From OCS116 sp051531935 (GTDB lineage Bacteria; Pseudomonadota; Alphaproteobacteria; Rhizobiales; OSC116), in assembly GCA_051531935.1 (NCBI GenBank), contig JAOPTR010000012.1, forward strand, positions 10,757-74,756: DNA of 64,000 nt, given 5' to 3'. A program made the translations under genes and the position numbers. The notes under the pieces are model-generated. The model was not told the DNA's origin, ran no database searches, and saw only the letters and a program-made list of their open reading frames with translations. Below, piece by piece: positions 7,339-17,600 of the stretch (its first letter is position 1; the number at the start of each line of letters is the position of its first letter).

Positions 7339-10300
7339 TTACTTTGTAAAAATAGCCTTATATGCTTCATCCAATTGCACATCCCCAAGGCGCATTAACT
7401 GCGCATTATATGTCCACAATATAGCCGATTTTATCTCATGATCAGGATAGGTTTGCCTAAGTAGCTCGCGATATGCAGCCATTTGTCCCAAATATTGCAG
7501 GCTCACATTTTCAGCCTGCAAAGGTGGCGGCCGGTTAGATTTATAATCAAGTATCAAGATTTCGTCATCGCCAATAAGTAACCGATCAATTTGACCCGAG
7601 ATTAGTCGTTCTTGTCCCGAATTTTCAATATAACCCACAATCGCAACTTCAGACTGAGCTGCATCACTAAATATCGTTGCAAATTCAGGGTCATTTAACA
7701 GTCCCATCACTTCTTGCGCAATCTCAGTCAAATTTTCTACATCAAAATCATCTTGATATCTTGATAAATACCGTTCCGCCGCCGCCGCTCTCAAAGCCAC
7801 ATCAAGCTTGGGTAAGTTTTCAAGCAATTTATGTATCAAATTACCGCGCAAAAACCGCCTATTTTCATCATTCTCAATAGGTGAGAGACGCATTTCAACA
7901 TCTGTGTCAAAGTCAAGATCAGTCACATCAAGCTCAACCTCCAACAATTTGGAAGGCGATATTGGCCGCATAACAGCTTTGGGTGTAGGCGCGTCAATAT
8001 TCACCCAATCAGGCAACCGTTCTTCGGCTTCTTCCCATAAAGTCTCGTCGTTGCTTTCTTCAAGCTCACCTTCATTTTCAAATCGCAATATGCGCTTATC
8101 ATCATCAAGTTTCTGCTCAGTCGCCCAACCTTCAAAGGCTTGCTCAACCAATTGATACCAGTTATAAAATTCAGCCTTTTCTGTTGCAGGTTTTTTAGCA
8201 TAGCCTGCTATATAAAGCTCATCCCCTGCCCGTGTCATCGCCACATAAAGCAAGCGGTGATATTCATCAATTTCGGCCAAATAATTAGCCGTCTTTATTT
8301 GTTTCACAAGGCTTGGCTCAATGTCTTTGTTAGGCCGCCAGTAAGCGAAGTCTTGTTTAAATCCCAAATCTTCCCCACGCGATTTTTGCGGCAAGCCACA
8401 TGTGTCGGGCAATATCACAATGTTAGATTCTAACCCCTTCGCGCCATGCACAGTCATGATGCGCACTTCATCTTTTTCTTGGTCAATCTCGCGTTTTAAT
8501 TCTTCTTCGTCACTTTCAATCCACTTGATCAGCTGGTTCATATCAGCAATGTGGTTCAATTCAAAATTCTCAACCAAATTCAAAAATTCATCAAGCGGGT
8601 CGAGCGCATCCACACCTAACCGCGCAATTAAGCGTTCTCGCATGCCCTCGGCAGATAATATCTGCATGTAAAAATCAAATGGCCGTAACCGAATAGACAG
8701 TTTATGCCAACCTAACAATTGCTTATAGATCGCTTGCCATTTTGGCATTTGATTGTCTTTAAGTGCCTGCCACAAATTTATTTTTCGTCCATAAGCAAGT
8801 TCAAATAACGCAGTATCATCAATGCCAATTAGCGGGCTTTTTAGGATAATGGATAGGTTCAACTCATCCTCGGGCAACAAGCAAAATTTTCCCAAAGCAA
8901 TCATGTCTTCAACAATAAGCTCATTACGCACACGCATCCGGTCAATGCCCGCCACAGGAATATTGTGATTTTTCAAGCCACGAATAAGCGCGTTCACAAA
9001 ATCATTCCGCCTGCGAACCAATATTAAAATATCACCTGGTTTTACAACTTGATTGTTAGATTTTAATTTACGCCCCGTCTCAATCCAATCCGCAATTTTG
9101 TCGGCTATATTATCGGCCAACATGCGGCTTGGGCTAATGGGGCTTGCCTCATCAACAGGCGCTCGCCATGCGTTTGGCACATCCACTTCGGCGCCTTGTT
9201 CAATCGGCCACAATTCCACAATGCCGCCAACTTTTCGGTTTGCAAAATGTCGGCTGCCAACGCTGCCATCCTTAATCACCTCTGCCGCATCATCGTATAC
9301 ACCACTAGCAGCGCCCGCAAAGCTAAACACACGGTCAACAGCCTGCAGGATAGCAGGCGCCGATCTAAACGAAAGATCAAGCGGAATCTCTTTCCAAGGC
9401 AGATCAGCATTTTCAAATGCTTGCTTAAATCCAACTTGTTTACTCTTAAACTCCTCACGGTTCGCACCTTGAAATTTATAGATAGACTGTTTTTCATCAC
9501 CCACCACAAACAGACTACGTTCCACCTCACGCGCACCCTCGCCTGCCGTAATTTCTTTCACCAGCGGCTCCATAACCGCCCATTGTTCGGGGCTTGTATC
9601 CTGCGCTTCATCAATTAAAATATGGTCTAAGCCATTGTCCAGCTTATATAAAACCCATGCAGTTTGGCCTTTATTCGCGCTGCCACCACCACTTAGTAAA
9701 TTGGCGGTGATGTTAATCAAGTCATCATAATCCACCATGCTGCGGGCTTGCTTTTTTTGCACAAATTTCCATAAAATATCATTGCCAATTTCAAATAATG
9801 CCGTCGATGCTTGGTATAACTTTACCGCCATCAACAATTCATATTTTGTCACCGCTTTGGCTTGTTCTTCAATAAATTTGTCAAATAACGCAGGATATGA
9901 CTTTTGAATTGGCTTACCAATCCATGCCTTCGCGGGTGTGCGGCTCGCCGTTAAAAATATATCAAAATATGCGTTTATTTTGGTTTCTAAATGCTCAGCC
10001 GATAATGCGGTTTCCATAAAGCTAGCAAATTTTACATTGGTTTTACCGCCATCCTCGCGCAATATTGCCGCCATTTCCTTGAACTCAGCAGCAGGCCAAG
10101 TGGTTTTGTCTGCCAAAATATTCCAATAAAGCGATAAAATATCCTCACCCAAATTATCGGCTTCACTCAATAATTCATCCAAACCTAGAACTTGCCCCAA
10201 TTTACCAATCGCTTTGCCCAATGGCGCAGTGTCTAATTGAATATCTGCAAGTTCATAACCAATTAGCTTGGCGATTTTACTGCGGTTTTTGATTAATCCA

Positions 10301-10905
10301 CCAAGCAATTCATCAAATTTACTTTCGTTGGCATATTGGCTGATAATTTGCATTGCATTGCCAAACCGCCCTGCAGAATTTTGGGCTTCATTCAACACAT
10401 CTCGTTTAATTTTGGCCAACATTTCGTTGGCGGAACGATCATCAATCACTTCAAATTGCGGCGATATCCCAGCTTCAATCGGAAATGTATGCAATATCCT
10501 CTCACAGAAGGCGTGAATGGTCTGAATCTTCAACCCACCAGGAGTTTCTAGTGCTTCGGCAAATAGCCGCCTGGCCTTACCCAATTCATGCAGGCCGAGC
10601 TTCACAGCCGCCATTTTGTCAATTTCATCAATCAGTTTTTCATCAGGCATCACCGCCCATTCCGAAAGTATTTTAAACAGTCGGTTTTGCATCTCAGCAG
10701 CTGCGGTTTTGGTAAAGGTAAGGCATAATATCTTGTGCGGCATTGTGCCAGATAACAAAATCCTAATCACCCGTTTTACCAAAACATAAGTTTTACCGCT
10801 GCCTGCATTGGCCGATACCCATGCCGATAAATCAGGCGCAGCCGCCTCATTTTGCAAGCGCGTTGTGTTTAATAATTTGTCAGCAGCCAAAGTCAATTCA
10901 CTCAT
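7339..10905 (-). CDS. addA: Double-strand break repair helicase-nuclease AddA
   Basis: UvrD-type helicase with a C-terminal RecB-type nuclease, part of the AddAB complex that resects double-strand ends for RecA. Helicase motifs in order: Walker A SANAGSGKT near residue 30, DYDDLI, the Walker B box HILIDEAQDTSPEQW, GDEKQSIYKFQGA, FRSAPAIL, the motif V stretch IMTVHGAKGLES and YVAMTRAGDELYI. The nuclease core is LILDYKSNRPP near the C terminus. The open frame continues upstream, but ATG 10905 overlaps the addB stop as ATGA and gives a typical N terminus (MSELTLAAD), for 1188 residues. Confidence 0.95.
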   Translation of the reverse strand: MSELTLAADKLLNTTRLQNEAAAPDLSAWVSANAGSGKTYVLVKRVIRILLSGTMPHKILCLTFTKTAAAEMQNRLFKILSEWAVMPDEKLIDEIDKMAAVKLGLHELGKARRLFAEALETPGGLKIQTIHAFCERILHTFPIEAGISPQFEVIDDRSANEMLAKIKRDVLNEAQNSAGRFGNAMQIISQYANESKFDELLGGLIKNRSKIAKLIGYELADIQLDTAPLGKAIGKLGQVLGLDELLSEADNLGEDILSLYWNILADKTTWPAAEFKEMAAILREDGGKTNVKFASFMETALSAEHLETKINAYFDIFLTASRTPAKAWIGKPIQKSYPALFDKFIEEQAKAVTKYELLMAVKLYQASTALFEIGNDILWKFVQKKQARSMVDYDDLINITANLLSGGGSANKGQTAWVLYKLDNGLDHILIDEAQDTSPEQWAVMEPLVKEITAGEGAREVERSLFVVGDEKQSIYKFQGANREEFKSKQVGFKQAFENADLPWKEIPLDLSFRSAPAILQAVDRVFSFAGAASGVYDDAAEVIKDGSVGSRHFANRKVGGIVELWPIEQGAEVDVPNAWRAPVDEASPISPSRMLADNIADKIADWIETGRKLKSNNQVVKPGDILILVRRRNDFVNALIRGLKNHNIPVAGIDRMRVRNELIVEDMIALGKFCLLPEDELNLSIILKSPLIGIDDTALFELAYGRKINLWQALKDNQMPKWQAIYKQLLGWHKLSIRLRPFDFYMQILSAEGMRERLIARLGVDALDPLDEFLNLVENFELNHIADMNQLIKWIESDEEELKREIDQEKDEVRIMTVHGAKGLESNIVILPDTCGLPQKSRGEDLGFKQDFAYWRPNKDIEPSLVKQIKTANYLAEIDEYHRLLYVAMTRAGDELYIAGYAKKPATEKAEFYNWYQLVEQAFEGWATEQKLDDDKRILRFENEGELEESNDETLWEEAEERLPDWVNIDAPTPKAVMRPISPSKLLEVELDVTDLDFDTDVEMRLSPIENDENRRFLRGNLIHKLLENLPKLDVALRAAAAERYLSRYQDDFDVENLTEIAQEVMGLLNDPEFATIFSDAAQSEVAIVGYIENSGQERLISGQIDRLLIGDDEILILDYKSNRPPPLQAENVSLQYLGQMAAYRELLRQTYPDHEIKSAILWTYNAQLMRLGDVQLDEAYKAIFTK

Positions 10906-13900
10906 GCCTCGCCCCCTTCGCCTAATGACCATTCTTTTAACCGCGATAAATGATCATAATCCCTAAATCGTGCTGCAAATTCGGCTAATTCCCGCGGTTT
11001 ATAGGCAGTGTTTTGATCGGCAAAATCGGCAATCCGCTGTTGTAAACCTTCTAAGGCATCTTCAATCAATTGCGCTGCATCTAATTTTTTAAAATCTTGC
11101 ACTTTACCCGCGGGGTACGCACCCGTAAGCTGAATATAAGTGAAGGCAATCGGCACATCTTGGTCTATATAACAATTCTCAAAACCGCCTGCAGCCAATA
11201 TTGCGGCTTCTAGTAATAATTGCGGCGCAAACCCTGCTTTCACTTGTTTTACGGCAGGTGGTGCACCCGTTTTATAATCAATTATTTCGCCGCCCTGTGG
11301 CGCAATGTCAACACGGTCAGCGCGCGCTGTAAGGGTAAATGCCTGTAAGCCATCTTCACCATAATGCGCGTTAAACTGCATCTCGCCTCTTATCTCAGTA
11401 AATGTTTTTAAATCTTCATGGCGACGGTGTTTTTCTTGTTCTAAAAACCATTCGGCAACGCGCAAAAACCGTGGCCACCAAAAGGCATATAATTGCGGCC
11501 AAGACTTCTTGATCTCAGCAAATTTTTGCACACCAATATCGGTGATAACCGCCAATGCGTCATCAGCAATCAACCCTGTATATTTCTCACTAAATTGATG
11601 CAAAATATCATGGAATAACGAACCTTTTTCAGCCGCACTAATCTCTAACTCAATATCATCCAATGGCGATAGTTTCAAAATCCGCTTGGCGTATATCGCA
11701 TAAGGGTCCCTGATCCAAGTTTCAATATCAGTCACACTCATACGCCTTGGTCGCGCCATTACAGGTGGGCGCGGCTCAGGTTTTGCCACTGCTTTCACCT
11801 GTTCTGGTTCATCAATTTTGTCAGCCCAATATGTCCATGGCTGTTCAGCCGTTAAAATACCATCCAAGTCTAACGATGCTAAAACAGCTTTTAAGCGCAA
11901 TATCCAACGCGATGCAATGGTCGGCGCTCCCCCTAGTTTTTCTGCCCGTGTCATATAAATCTTCTTCACCGAAAATGCAGCTACAAAATCATGTGCAGAT
12001 AAGCCGACGCGGCGTTCAGGCGCTGGCAGGCCAATTTGTTGCATCATTTGACGGCTTACCCAAGCATCAGCTTGGGGTATTTGCGGCCAAACACCTTCGT
12101 TAAGCCCACCCAAAATTGCAATGTCCAAATCTGCCAATCGTGCTTCCATCGCACCTAAAATAGCCAAACCGGTATAGGAAACATCTTTCGAGCGCACCAT
12201 ACGCCCCGCCATTAATTGCATCATCAAGGCTTCAAAATCATGCAAATTCACATCTTCAAAATGGTCCTCACTTTGTAATATCTCGCTGGCCAATAAAGCC
12301 AAGCTTTCTCCTTCATGGCTTTGCCAAACAACCGAGTTCCCAGCCTCATCAATTTGGCTTAACCGTTGCATAACCACCAAATATTGTTTAAATGCTTCGG
12401 CAAAGTTCTGCGTCTCCAATTCTTTTAAAGGCACAAAAATTGTTTGCAATCCCTCAAGTAGTAATTTCGCTAACTGCCAATCATCATCATCTAATTTCGC
12501 CAATAATGGGTGCATATATTGACTGCCTGCATCTCCATAAGAACGCTGATGATCTTTAAATTCAAACGTGGCAATCAAACCGTCGATACCTGCAGCAGGT
12601 CGCACCCCACGTAATAAAATTAGCTCCAAAGCATATATGGCTTGTGCGGCTTCTTCTGAGCTCAATGCAAAAACATCATCACTCCAATAATGGGTTTTAA
12701 AATAGGCATGCTTGAGCAAGGCTAGTAAGGCCGCAGGGCTAAATTCCTGCACCTGAACATTGATAATTTGTTTCAAAAACACTGCTGGCGATGTATCACT
12801 AAGCGGCACACCGCTCGAGTCATCAACGTCTATATTCCAGCGTTTCAATTCATTCTGCACACGCCGCGCCAGCTGCCTATCAGGAGTAATCAAAGCCGCT
12901 TTTTGTTTGTCTTCAACCGCTTTACGCATCATAAGTGCAATCGCCACAGCTTCCTGCTGCACACTTGTTGCTTCTATCAATTCCACATGCCCTACAAAGG
13001 CGGCAGATAATTCATCTCGGTTAAAACTCTCGGGCAATTTATGCCACATATGTGATGTCGCGGTCGGCCTCACCATTTCACTGGCAATTTGCCGTCTTAA
13101 TTTGGCATTTTTTGTTTCGTTTGTTTCTAAATGTGGCATGGGTAATACATCTTGACGGTCGATACCCGCAAATTCCAAAAAGCATTTCAAATTATTTTGC
13201 GGATGCGCCAAAGAAACCTGCTCCCAGCTTTCATCATCCATATAAGCGTCCAAACCGGGCAATATCACCGCGCTTTGTTCAAGCTCCAAAATTCCCGATA
13301 AAAATCTCTTGGTTGCCATAACAGAGGCAGTCGAGCCAGCTGCAATTATCGGCCGACCCTTACCAATTTTCTCTTGCTGAGCTAAATGGCTAAGTTCCAA
13401 TTTCATTAATTTTTGACGCCGAATAATCTGATCTATTTTGCCTTCTTCTTTTAAAATATCAGGCCATAATTTAAATATAATGTCTAAAAACTTCGTGATA
13501 TTTTGCCAGTTTTCGGCAAACTCGCCACCCACTAAATTCTCAAATTGGCTTGGGTCAGCCTCTTCAATCAGAACACTATCAAACAACTTGCATAAATCCG
13601 CAGCCATATGCAATGCCATGGCAGGGTTTTCTAAGTTTAAACGACCATCCAACCCGCCCGATTTAGATAAAGCACCAATTAATTTCGCCAAAATAAGCTG
13701 TCTATCTAGTGGCGATATCGCTTGCTCAATCTCTAAACCTTCTGGGCTTTGTAAATCTTCATCCCCTACATAGGCCCACTCATCTTCAAGCGCGCCAAAT
13801 GCCCTAATCTCAGGCATAATTAGAGGCTTATTATCATTTTCTTCAAACAATATTTCACGCAAATCACGGCAGGCACGCTGGGTTGGCAAAAGCACTAACA

Positions 13901-14018
13901 CTTGGCTTATATTCTGATCGGGCAGATTGCCTAAAATTGGTAAATCATGGTCCAAAATACAACGTGCAAGCGCCCGCAAAAAACTATGACCAGAAGGAAT
14001 ATTATATATATTCTGCAT
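10902..14018 (-). CDS. addB: Double-strand break repair protein AddB
   Basis: Partner of AddA. It is an inactivated UvrD-like protein with a second RecB-type nuclease domain. The N terminus has LVLLPTQRACRDL where active helicases have a P-loop, so it is unlikely to bind ATP there, as expected for the alphaproteobacterial AddB. The nuclease motif IIDYKTGAPPA lies about 110 residues from the C terminus, and the sequence RPRRMSVTDIETWIRDPYAIYAKRIL precedes that domain (quoted in part: key residues are the S-V-T-D-I-E-T-W block). ATG 14018 has GAGGGAAAG at good spacing; ATG 14030, 12 bases upstream, is the alternative. The gene lies just after tsaE. Confidence 0.92.
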   Translation of the reverse strand: MQNIYNIPSGHSFLRALARCILDHDLPILGNLPDQNISQVLVLLPTQRACRDLREILFEENDNKPLIMPEIRAFGALEDEWAYVGDEDLQSPEGLEIEQAISPLDRQLILAKLIGALSKSGGLDGRLNLENPAMALHMAADLCKLFDSVLIEEADPSQFENLVGGEFAENWQNITKFLDIIFKLWPDILKEEGKIDQIIRRQKLMKLELSHLAQQEKIGKGRPIIAAGSTASVMATKRFLSGILELEQSAVILPGLDAYMDDESWEQVSLAHPQNNLKCFLEFAGIDRQDVLPMPHLETNETKNAKLRRQIASEMVRPTATSHMWHKLPESFNRDELSAAFVGHVELIEATSVQQEAVAIALMMRKAVEDKQKAALITPDRQLARRVQNELKRWNIDVDDSSGVPLSDTSPAVFLKQIINVQVQEFSPAALLALLKHAYFKTHYWSDDVFALSSEEAAQAIYALELILLRGVRPAAGIDGLIATFEFKDHQRSYGDAGSQYMHPLLAKLDDDDWQLAKLLLEGLQTIFVPLKELETQNFAEAFKQYLVVMQRLSQIDEAGNSVVWQSHEGESLALLASEILQSEDHFEDVNLHDFEALMMQLMAGRMVRSKDVSYTGLAILGAMEARLADLDIAILGGLNEGVWPQIPQADAWVSRQMMQQIGLPAPERRVGLSAHDFVAAFSVKKIYMTRAEKLGGAPTIASRWILRLKAVLASLDLDGILTAEQPWTYWADKIDEPEQVKAVAKPEPRPPVMARPRRMSVTDIETWIRDPYAIYAKRILKLSPLDDIELEISAAEKGSLFHDILHQFSEKYTGLIADDALAVITDIGVQKFAEIKKSWPQLYAFWWPRFLRVAEWFLEQEKHRRHEDLKTFTEIRGEMQFNAHYGEDGLQAFTLTARADRVDIAPQGGEIIDYKTGAPPAVKQVKAGFAPQLLLEAAILAAGGFENCYIDQDVPIAFTYIQLTGAYPAGKVQDFKKLDAAQLIEDALEGLQQRIADFADQNTAYKPRELAEFAARFRDYDHLSRLKEWSLGEGGEA

Positions 14019-14032
14019 TCTTTCCCTCATTT

Positions 14033-14521
14033 CTACAAAATAACTTTAAGCCGCTCTGCCCAAGTTTCTGTATACCAAATTTCTAGTTTTCGGCTGTTCA
14101 AGCCATCATGTTTAAATAATATATTCAAGCAATCTTTGGGCACATCACCCTCAAGTCGGCTTGGCCATTCAATCAAACAAATTGCCGTTTTCAAGGCATC
14201 ATCTAAGCCCAGTTCATAAGCTTCATCGGGGCTAGAGAGACGGTATAAATCAAAATGCCAAATATGGGGTGCTAGCTGATCATATATCTGCACCAAAGTA
14301 AAAGTAGGGCTAGGTACATCCACACTCTTACCCAGCTGTTCAACCGCCAAATGGTTGATAAATTGCCGAGAAAAAAAACTCTTCCCAACTCCCAAATCAC
14401 CATCTAATAACAATACATCACCGGTTTTAGAAAGCGCTGCCAATTGCCCTGCCAATGCCGACATTTCAGCTTCGGACTCAATGTGCATGTCTATCTTGCT
14501 GAATGCGGAAATCTCACTCAT
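14033..14521 (-). CDS. tsaE: tRNA threonylcarbamoyladenosine biosynthesis ATPase TsaE
   Basis: ATPase of the complex that makes t6A37 in ANN-decoding tRNAs. The 162 residues show the P-loop DGDLGVGKSFFSR, the family motif PSPTFTLVQIY and the HFDLYRL segment. The ATG overlaps the stop of the upstream kinase gene as ATGA, and its own stop lies 14 bases before the chosen addB start. In many rhizobial and caulobacterial genomes an AmgK-MurU pair sits between tsaE and addB; here there is no space for it. Confidence 0.93.
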   Translation of the reverse strand: MSEISAFSKIDMHIESEAEMSALAGQLAALSKTGDVLLLDGDLGVGKSFFSRQFINHLAVEQLGKSVDVPSPTFTLVQIYDQLAPHIWHFDLYRLSSPDEAYELGLDDALKTAICLIEWPSRLEGDVPKDCLNILFKHDGLNSRKLEIWYTETWAERLKVIL

Positions 14522-17448
14522 GCATCATCATCTTTATTGTCATCATTCTGACGATTATACAATGCTGTTAACCGAGAGTTTTCAAAAATACTCTTTTCCT
14601 TCACATCATCGTCATCAGGCGTTTCACCTGTTTTCTCACTAACCTCAGCGCTCACTTTTTCTGCGCCAACATCACGTTCATCAGCATCTTCTTTTAATAT
14701 CTTTTCCAGTTCGGCATTTTTTTTCTTATTCTTATCCCGCAACATTTTCAATTGCTCAAGTGCCGAAGGCTTTTTGCTCTCAATAGGCGCAACTTCATCG
14801 ACGTCCGCTTCATCAGATGTTGGTACGATTGTTAGACTAGGCACTTCAACCTCAGGTTCACTCGCCGCTACAAATGCCGAAACAATCGGCATCAAGGCGT
14901 CGTCAACTTTCACTTCTGTTACATTGCTGCCAACTTCAACTTGGGGTACTATGTCACCATCTTTAGGCAAAGTTCGGGCTTTATGTTGCACAATTGGTAA
15001 AAAACAATTCACCAATGTTCCTTTATTCACTTCAGATGATATTTGCACCTCACCCCCATGAAATTCTACAAGTTTTTTAACCAAAGCCAACCCAAGCCCC
15101 GCACCTGTCGGTTGGCTAGAGTTAAATTTGTCAAATACCATAGCAAGATTTTCTTCACTAATGCCTGCACCCGCATCACGCACCCATAAACGAATGCGGT
15201 TTTTTTGTTTTTCGGCACCAATCGAAACAATGCTATCAGCATCACTAAAATGAATAGCGTTCGAAAGCAGGTTATAAAGCACTTGCGAAACCCGCTCTTC
15301 GTCACCGACAAAACTACCAATATGCGGCATGATAATGCGGTTAAGAATTATGTTTTTCTGCTCAACAGGAATTTTTACAGCATCAACAGCGTTGGCAATC
15401 ATCTCGACAACATCAATATCGTCGAACCGTAATTCCATGCGATCAGCATCCAGCGAGGCCAAATCCAAAATATCATTGATCAAAGCGCGTAAACCAATGC
15501 TAGAAGAGCGAATGAAATCAACATATTCAAGTTGTTTTTTATTCAGTTCGCCAAACACTTGGCCTTCCAACATTTCCGAAAACCCCAAAATATTGGTCAG
15601 AGGTTCGCGAAATTGGTAAGATACATGTGAGATAAAATCGGTTTTCAGTTGATCCGCAGCTTCAAGCGCCTCGTTACGCTCATATAATAAATTCGAAGAC
15701 TTCGCCACAATGGTCACATCAGTAAACGTCATCAATGTCGAGCTGTTGGGCAGCGGAATGGAGGCATAATCAACCACATTATCATTGTCACATTCTATCC
15801 GTCCGTCAACTTCTTGTCTTTCGTCAACAATCGCTGTCACACTTGTTTTAAGCGCAGCCCAAACGTCGTTTTCCTTAGATTGCACTTGGCATAAATCCAA
15901 CACTTTATTGACATGCGGTTTGTTGGCAAGCTGCTCTTGTTCAAGTTGCCAAATTTTGGCAAAAGCAGGGTTAGATATTTGCAATTCACCATCCGAGTTA
16001 AACACGGCTACGCCATCACTCAAATTATCTAGCGTTTCTGTTTGAATTTGGTCAAGCTCATTATATTTACTTGCCAACGCCACATGTTCTGTCACGTCAT
16101 CATATAAAAATGTCACGCCACCAAATGGGTGCGGGTCTGCGATAATGTGAATATTCGTTCCATCTGGTAAATGCCACCATTTATCACTGGCTTCCACTTG
16201 CCTAAACGCATCTAATTCTTGGTCACGCCAGCTTTTAAAATTGGCTTGCTCAGGCATTTTCTTTAAATTTCTAATTTCTTCCAAAACCATCGACATACTC
16301 GGCTTACTGTCTAAAAATTCAGTATTTATGCCAAACAACTCTTGATAGGAGCTGTTATAAAATTCCAAGTTTTGGTCGGGGCCAAATTGCGCAATAGCGG
16401 TTTTTAGTTTATCTAGCGTTTGTTTGTGAGCGTGGTTATAACGTTCCAACTCATCTTTAATGCGTTCATATTTTGTTGCATCATAAGCCGTGGCAACAAT
16501 GCCGCCATCAATTTTCCGATGCTGAATTTTCAAATGGCAGCGCTCACCTTTGATCACCGCAAAAACTTGCTGCTCAATGCTACCGTCGTCTAGCTCCTTA
16601 AAAGCAACTTCAGCATCTTTGTCTGCTGCTGTTGCATTTTGCTTTCCATCATCCATAAAATACTGGCGTGCTTTATATACATCTGCAGGGGCAATCAGCT
16701 CAATATTGTCTTGTACAACATTGCTCACATCTTCAGCTTCAACCGCCTGAATATAAGCCGCATTCACCCAAATTAACTTACCATCATCGTCTCTTAGCCA
16801 TATCGGTAAAGGGCTAATGTTTAGCAAAGCGTCAGATTGCGATACTTTTTTCTCAAGCCCTGTCCATTTTTCATTGGCTCTGGCTAAAAATAGACGGTCT
16901 TCTTTTAAGTCACGTATCCTAAAAATAATCTCTCTACCAACCACATGGCCAGACATCTCAACCCGCTCAACCGCTTTTGTCTTCACAAAAAATGCAAACG
17001 GCTTGCCATCGTCTTTTAGCGCAGCAAGGGCGAGGTTGGTTTTCTCAACACCGTTCTCTTCTATCCAATTTTCAAATTGTAAAACATTTTCAATTTTTTT
17101 AGGCATGCCGATGACATTTTGCAAACCGCCAATTTCGCGCAATTTTTTGGCGCTTAATTTCAGCCCATCATACATGCTGTCCTGGCTTGGCCAAATCATC
17201 ATAAGCTGTTCGTCACTTGCCAAAACCGCTTCTGTTTGTGCCAGCTTACTTGTCATAATTCGCGCTTGATGACCAAATTTCTTTTTCAAAACCAGTCTTT
17301 TGCGTTCTGATGAGAATAGAAACAATAGCAACAATATAGAAATAATCAGCAATGAAGCGATTATCAAAATAAGGATCATCTGGTTGGGGCTATCAAACAG
17401 GCTTAAAATATAGTCTATGTTTAAAAATTTTTCAAATTCCGCCATCAT
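14518..17448 (-). CDS. divL: DivL-type PAS sensor kinase with Tyr in place of the phospho-His
   Basis: A membrane-anchored multi-PAS protein of 976 residues: one transmembrane helix near residues 20-45, several PAS regions, a dimerisation domain, a complete HATPase domain and a 160-residue acidic C-terminal extension. The phospho-acceptor site reads HVSYQFREPLTNI; the Tyr codon is at 15616-15618, where canonical kinases have His. The ATPase boxes NLLSNAIHFS, DAGAGIS and GAGLGLALV are intact. This is the hallmark of DivL, which in Caulobacter binds DivK and modulates CckA-CtrA signalling at the pole. I chose ATG 17448 (GAG six bases upstream); the open frame runs on to 17589 but would cross the ahcY terminator. 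Confidence 0.85.
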   Translation of the reverse strand: MMAEFEKFLNIDYILSLFDSPNQMILILIIASLLIISILLLLFLFSSERKRLVLKKKFGHQARIMTSKLAQTEAVLASDEQLMMIWPSQDSMYDGLKLSAKKLREIGGLQNVIGMPKKIENVLQFENWIEENGVEKTNLALAALKDDGKPFAFFVKTKAVERVEMSGHVVGREIIFRIRDLKEDRLFLARANEKWTGLEKKVSQSDALLNISPLPIWLRDDDGKLIWVNAAYIQAVEAEDVSNVVQDNIELIAPADVYKARQYFMDDGKQNATAADKDAEVAFKELDDGSIEQQVFAVIKGERCHLKIQHRKIDGGIVATAYDATKYERIKDELERYNHAHKQTLDKLKTAIAQFGPDQNLEFYNSSYQELFGINTEFLDSKPSMSMVLEEIRNLKKMPEQANFKSWRDQELDAFRQVEASDKWWHLPDGTNIHIIADPHPFGGVTFLYDDVTEHVALASKYNELDQIQTETLDNLSDGVAVFNSDGELQISNPAFAKIWQLEQEQLANKPHVNKVLDLCQVQSKENDVWAALKTSVTAIVDERQEVDGRIECDNDNVVDYASIPLPNSSTLMTFTDVTIVAKSSNLLYERNEALEAADQLKTDFISHVSYQFREPLTNILGFSEMLEGQVFGELNKKQLEYVDFIRSSSIGLRALINDILDLASLDADRMELRFDDIDVVEMIANAVDAVKIPVEQKNIILNRIIMPHIGSFVGDEERVSQVLYNLLSNAIHFSDADSIVSIGAEKQKNRIRLWVRDAGAGISEENLAMVFDKFNSSQPTGAGLGLALVKKLVEFHGGEVQISSEVNKGTLVNCFLPIVQHKARTLPKDGDIVPQVEVGSNVTEVKVDDALMPIVSAFVAASEPEVEVPSLTIVPTSDEADVDEVAPIESKKPSALEQLKMLRDKNKKKNAELEKILKEDADERDVGAEKVSAEVSEKTGETPDDDDVKEKSIFENSRLTALYNRQNDDNKDDDA

Positions 17449-17529
17449 CTTCATCTCAAATATTGCCGCACGATTGTAACACCTTAGCGATAAGAAAATG
17501 ATTTGCCCATAGAAATGCAATACAAACAC

Positions 17530-17557
17530 AAAAAAAAGGGAGCAATAAGCTCCCTTT
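17530..17557 (-). terminator. Intrinsic terminator of ahcY
   Basis: Perfect stem AAAGGGAGC (17535-17543) / GCTCCCTTT (17549-17557) with a 5-nt loop. On the - strand it is followed by a T-run (A-run 17530-17537). It separates ahcY from the divL operon. Confidence 0.9.
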
Positions 17558-17600
17558 AAAATAACGGTGTAAATCCTGTGATTAACCAAAAAACTCGGTT

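Noticed and set aside
9053..9618. Frames of 139-140 codons opposite addA
   Set aside because: They are antisense shadows of a conserved helicase gene with no family match; addA codon periodicity explains them.
17449..17589. N-terminal extension of the DivL-type kinase
   Set aside because: It would have to be translated across the ahcY terminator at 17530-17557.
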